From DATKNA01 sp035541595 (GTDB lineage: Bacteria > Actinomycetota > Actinomycetes > Actinomycetales > Kineosporiaceae), in NCBI GenBank assembly GCA_035541595.1, contig DATKNA010000303.1, forward strand, positions 1-5,582: a DNA stretch of 5,582 nucleotides, given 5' to 3'. Both the position numbers and the translations under genes were made by a program. The number at the start of each line of letters is the position of its first letter. The stretch's first letter is position 1. Positions 3,269-5,582 of the stretch are shown piece by piece. The notes beneath the pieces are model-generated. The model worked only from the letters and a program-made list of their open reading frames with translations. It did not search any database and was not told where the DNA came from.

Positions 3269-5582
3269 GTGCTGCACGGCACGCTCGAGCAACAGGCCGA
3301 GACCGCATTGAGATCCGCGGACGCGGAGCCCCGGCGTGCCCTGGCGGCCGCCCGTGGGGTGGTCGAGCGGGCACTGGACGCGGGCGACCGCCGGGCGGCT
3401 TCGACGGCGCTGCGGGCCGAGGGCCTCGCACAACTCCACCTGCACGACGTCGACCACGCCGTCACCACCCTCACAGCCGCGGTGGAGCAGGGCGCGCTGG
3501 CGGGAGCACGGGACGCCGAGGGGCGGGCGCGGATGACGTTGGCTGCCGCCCTGAGCCAGTCCGGCCGGCTCGAGGACGCGCTGCGGGAGGCGGATCTCGC
3601 GGTCGACGGTCTCGGCGGCCTCGACCGGGCGCGCGCCCTGGCGCAACGCGGGCTCGTCCAGGCCTACCTCGGTGACCTCGAGCGGGCGCTGGACAGCTTC
3701 GCCGGTGCGGAGCCCGTCCTGCGCCGGGAGCGCGACCAGGAGCACCTGCTCTCGGCACTGCTCAACCGCGGCGGGCTGCGCCTGCAGCACGCCGAGCTGA
3801 CCGGCGCCGCACAGGACCTGCAGGAGGCGGTGGCCCTGGCCGACGCGCTCGGGCGCGACCTGCAGGCGGGGTACGCGCACGCCAACCTCGGCCTGGTCGG
3901 GATGGGCCGGGGTGACGTGGTCGACGCGCTCGACCACCTCGCGGCGGCGGAGGCGGCGATCCGCCGCCGCGGCGGGGCGATCGGCCCGCTGCTCACCATG
4001 CGCGGCGAGCTGCTGCTCTCGGTCCGGGTGCTCGGCGAGGCGCGTCGCTGCGCGGCGGCCGCGCTGCGCGCCGCCGTCCGCAGCCACGACCCGCTCTCCG
4101 CGGCGGACACCCGGCTCCTCCTGGCACAGATCGCGATGGCCGACGGCCGCCCGGCCGAGGCGCAGCGGCTCGCCCGCAACGCGTCGCAGGCCTTCACCGC
4201 CCACGGCCAGCACCGGCTCGCCGCGTTCTCGCGGCTCCAGGAGCTACGCGCCGCCGTGGCGCGGGGGCCCCGCCGGCTCCCGCCACTGACGGAGGTGGAG
4301 GAGCTCGTCGACACGGTGTCGGAGGCGGGCTGGGCGTGGTCCCGGGTGGAGGCGAGGATCGCCGCCGCGGAGGTGGCGCTGCGCGCCCGGCGGGAGGAGA
4401 GCGTGCCGATCGCGCCCGCCGCCCTCGCGCACCTGGCCAACGCCGCCCGCTACCGGGGGGCGGGACCGGCCACCGTCCGGGCCCGCGCGTGGTACGCCGA
4501 GGCGCGCCGCCGCGAGCTGCAGGGCGACCCGCGTGGCGCGCAGCGGGCCGCCGGCGCCGGCCTGAGTGTGCTCGACGATTACGGGCAGGCCCTGCCGGCC
4601 ACCGACCTGCGCGCCCATGCCGCGGGCCAGCGCACGGAACTCGCCAGGCTGGGCCTGCGCCTCGCGCTCGCCGCCGGTGAGCCGCGATCCGTGCTGCTGT
4701 GGGCGGAGCGCGGCCGGGCGAGCCACCTGCAGTACCCCCGGGTCCGCCCGCCCGCCGACCCGGTGCTCTCCGACCTGCTCACCCAGCTCCGCGCCGCCGC
4801 GACCGGCGTCGACGAGCTCGACCGGGACGGCCTGCCGTCCCGCGCCGCGCTGCGCCGCCAGGTGGCGCTCGAGAACCGGATCCGCGACCACGTCCGCCTG
4901 TCCGCGGCCAGAGCGGGGGCCGGCACAGCGGCCCGGACGGCGGACCGGCCGCCCGCCCGCGGCGCCGACGCGCTCGTGGCGGGACTCTCCGACGCCCTCG
5001 ACGGCCGCGCCCTCGTCGAGTACGTCGTGCACGAGGGGCAGGTGCACGCGGTGACGCTCGTCGGGGGCCGTACCCGGCTGCATCACCTGGGCGGCCTCGA
5101 CACCGTGGCGGACCTCCTGCCGAGGATCCCCTTCGCCGTGCAGCGGCTGCTGCGGCCCCGGCCCGACCCGCGGGCCGCGGACGCCGCCCGCGTGCTGCTG
5201 ACCCACACCGGACGGCGGTTGGACCAGCTCCTGCTCGTTCCCCTGCGCGAGACCGGCGGCCACGATCTCGTCGTCGTCCCTACCGGTCCCCTGCAGGGCG
5301 TGGCGTGGTCCCTGCTCCCTTCCGCGGGCGAACGAGCCGTCACGGTGGCCCCGGCGGCCTCGCTCTGGCTGACGGCGATGACCCGCCGCCACACCTCCGG
5401 CCCGGTCACGGTGGTGGCGGGACCGGGCCTGCCCGGCGCCGACGGCGAGGCTCGCGCCGTGGCGCGGCTGTACGCCGTGGAGCCCCTGACCGGCGAGCGG
5501 GCGACCGTGGCCGCGACCTCTCAGCGGATGTCCGGCTCCGCGCTGGTCCACCTGGCCACGCACGGCCGGCTGTCCCCCGACA
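3269..5582 (+). CDS. TPR-CHAT domain protein (caspase-like protease family), C-terminus beyond window
   Basis: 771 codons are visible. Residues about 5-470 are Ala/Leu/Arg-rich helical hairpins of tetratricopeptide type, for example LAQRGLVQAYLGDLERALDS near 125-144 and GYAHANLGLVGMGRGDVVDA near 202-221. Such scaffolds sense or bind partners. From about 566 the CHAT (caspase HetF associated with TPRs) domain starts: LVEYVVHEGQVHAVTLVGG, then LLLVPLRETGGHDLVVVPTGPLQGVAWSLLP, VTVAPAASLWL and VVAGPGLPGADGEARAVARLY. It ends at LVHLATHGRLSPD, where His765 is the predicted catalytic histidine. The catalytic cysteine, normally some tens of residues later, falls outside the window, so protease competence is unproven. 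GTG at 3269 is the chosen start; only a weak GAGA lies 3-4 nt upstream, and GTG 3227 inside the inverted repeat is an alternative. The first in-frame ATG (3533) would remove the leading helices. It is divergent from the S8-sigma operon. Confidence 0.92.
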   Translation, partial: MLHGTLEQQAETALRSADAEPRRALAAARGVVERALDAGDRRAASTALRAEGLAQLHLHDVDHAVTTLTAAVEQGALAGARDAEGRARMTLAAALSQSGRLEDALREADLAVDGLGGLDRARALAQRGLVQAYLGDLERALDSFAGAEPVLRRERDQEHLLSALLNRGGLRLQHAELTGAAQDLQEAVALADALGRDLQAGYAHANLGLVGMGRGDVVDALDHLAAAEAAIRRRGGAIGPLLTMRGELLLSVRVLGEARRCAAAALRAAVRSHDPLSAADTRLLLAQIAMADGRPAEAQRLARNASQAFTAHGQHRLAAFSRLQELRAAVARGPRRLPPLTEVEELVDTVSEAGWAWSRVEARIAAAEVALRARREESVPIAPAALAHLANAARYRGAGPATVRARAWYAEARRRELQGDPRGAQRAAGAGLSVLDDYGQALPATDLRAHAAGQRTELARLGLRLALAAGEPRSVLLWAERGRASHLQYPRVRPPADPVLSDLLTQLRAAATGVDELDRDGLPSRAALRRQVALENRIRDHVRLSAARAGAGTAARTADRPPARGADALVAGLSDALDGRALVEYVVHEGQVHAVTLVGGRTRLHHLGGLDTVADLLPRIPFAVQRLLRPRPDPRAADAARVLLTHTGRRLDQLLLVPLRETGGHDLVVVPTGPLQGVAWSLLPSAGERAVTVAPAASLWLTAMTRRHTSGPVTVVAGPGLPGADGEARAVARLYAVEPLTGERATVAATSQRMSGSALVHLATHGRLSPD

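Noticed and set aside
4244..5563. Long minus-strand open frame of 439 codons opposite the CHAT region, and a similar one at 3116-4213
   Set aside because: The products are low-complexity Arg/Gly/His/Gln-rich sequences with no family motifs. The plus strand in the same place encodes a clear TPR-CHAT protein. Long antisense frames are expected at this GC content.
1..5582. CRISPR array, tRNA, rRNA or insertion sequence
   Set aside because: I saw no spaced direct repeats, no cloverleaf or rRNA-like stretches, and no transposase motifs or terminal inverted repeats. The only tandem repeat is the coding 12-bp unit at 1211-1258.

Overview
The window is very GC-rich, with GC-biased third codon positions, GTG starts and 4-bp gene overlaps. 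Together with the protein types, this points to a high-GC actinobacterium. I cannot fix the genus from this window.

Left part (1-645, minus strand): the start of a complex I operon. It holds a complete nuoA and the first 95 codons of nuoB, overlapping by GTGA. Both are of the divergent actinobacterial type that I associate from memory with second, incomplete nuo clusters, rather than the canonical 14-subunit set. A TAGAGT -10-like hexamer lies 7 nt before the nuoA ATG and there is no Shine-Dalgarno sequence, which suggests a leaderless transcript.

Middle part (695-3123, minus strand): a compact three-gene unit. It encodes a cytosolic subtilisin-family (S8) serine protease, then an ECF-like RNA polymerase sigma factor 45 bp downstream, then a 154-residue protein of unknown function whose ATG overlaps the sigma stop codon (ATGA). 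The sigma factor carries a four-copy 12-bp tandem repeat (TEQR) in its C-terminal tail.

Right part (3269-5582, plus strand): a divergently transcribed gene for a large TPR-CHAT protein (a caspase-like protease superfamily member). The window edge cuts it just after the predicted catalytic histidine. The roughly 145-bp space between the two divergent units holds a near-perfect inverted repeat with the GTGA-N6-TCAC core of CRP/FNR-family operators.

Taken together, 695-5582 looks like a self-contained signalling or conflict module: a sensor-like TPR-CHAT protease, a second intracellular protease, a sigma factor and a translationally coupled small protein that could hold the sigma factor in check. 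The layout is reminiscent in logic, not in sequence, of the CRISPR-associated CHAT protease that releases a sigma factor by cleaving its inhibitor. The function is inferred from gene content only. The module sits directly upstream of nuoA on the same strand, separated by 49 bp that contain a GC-rich hairpin and the putative nuoA promoter.
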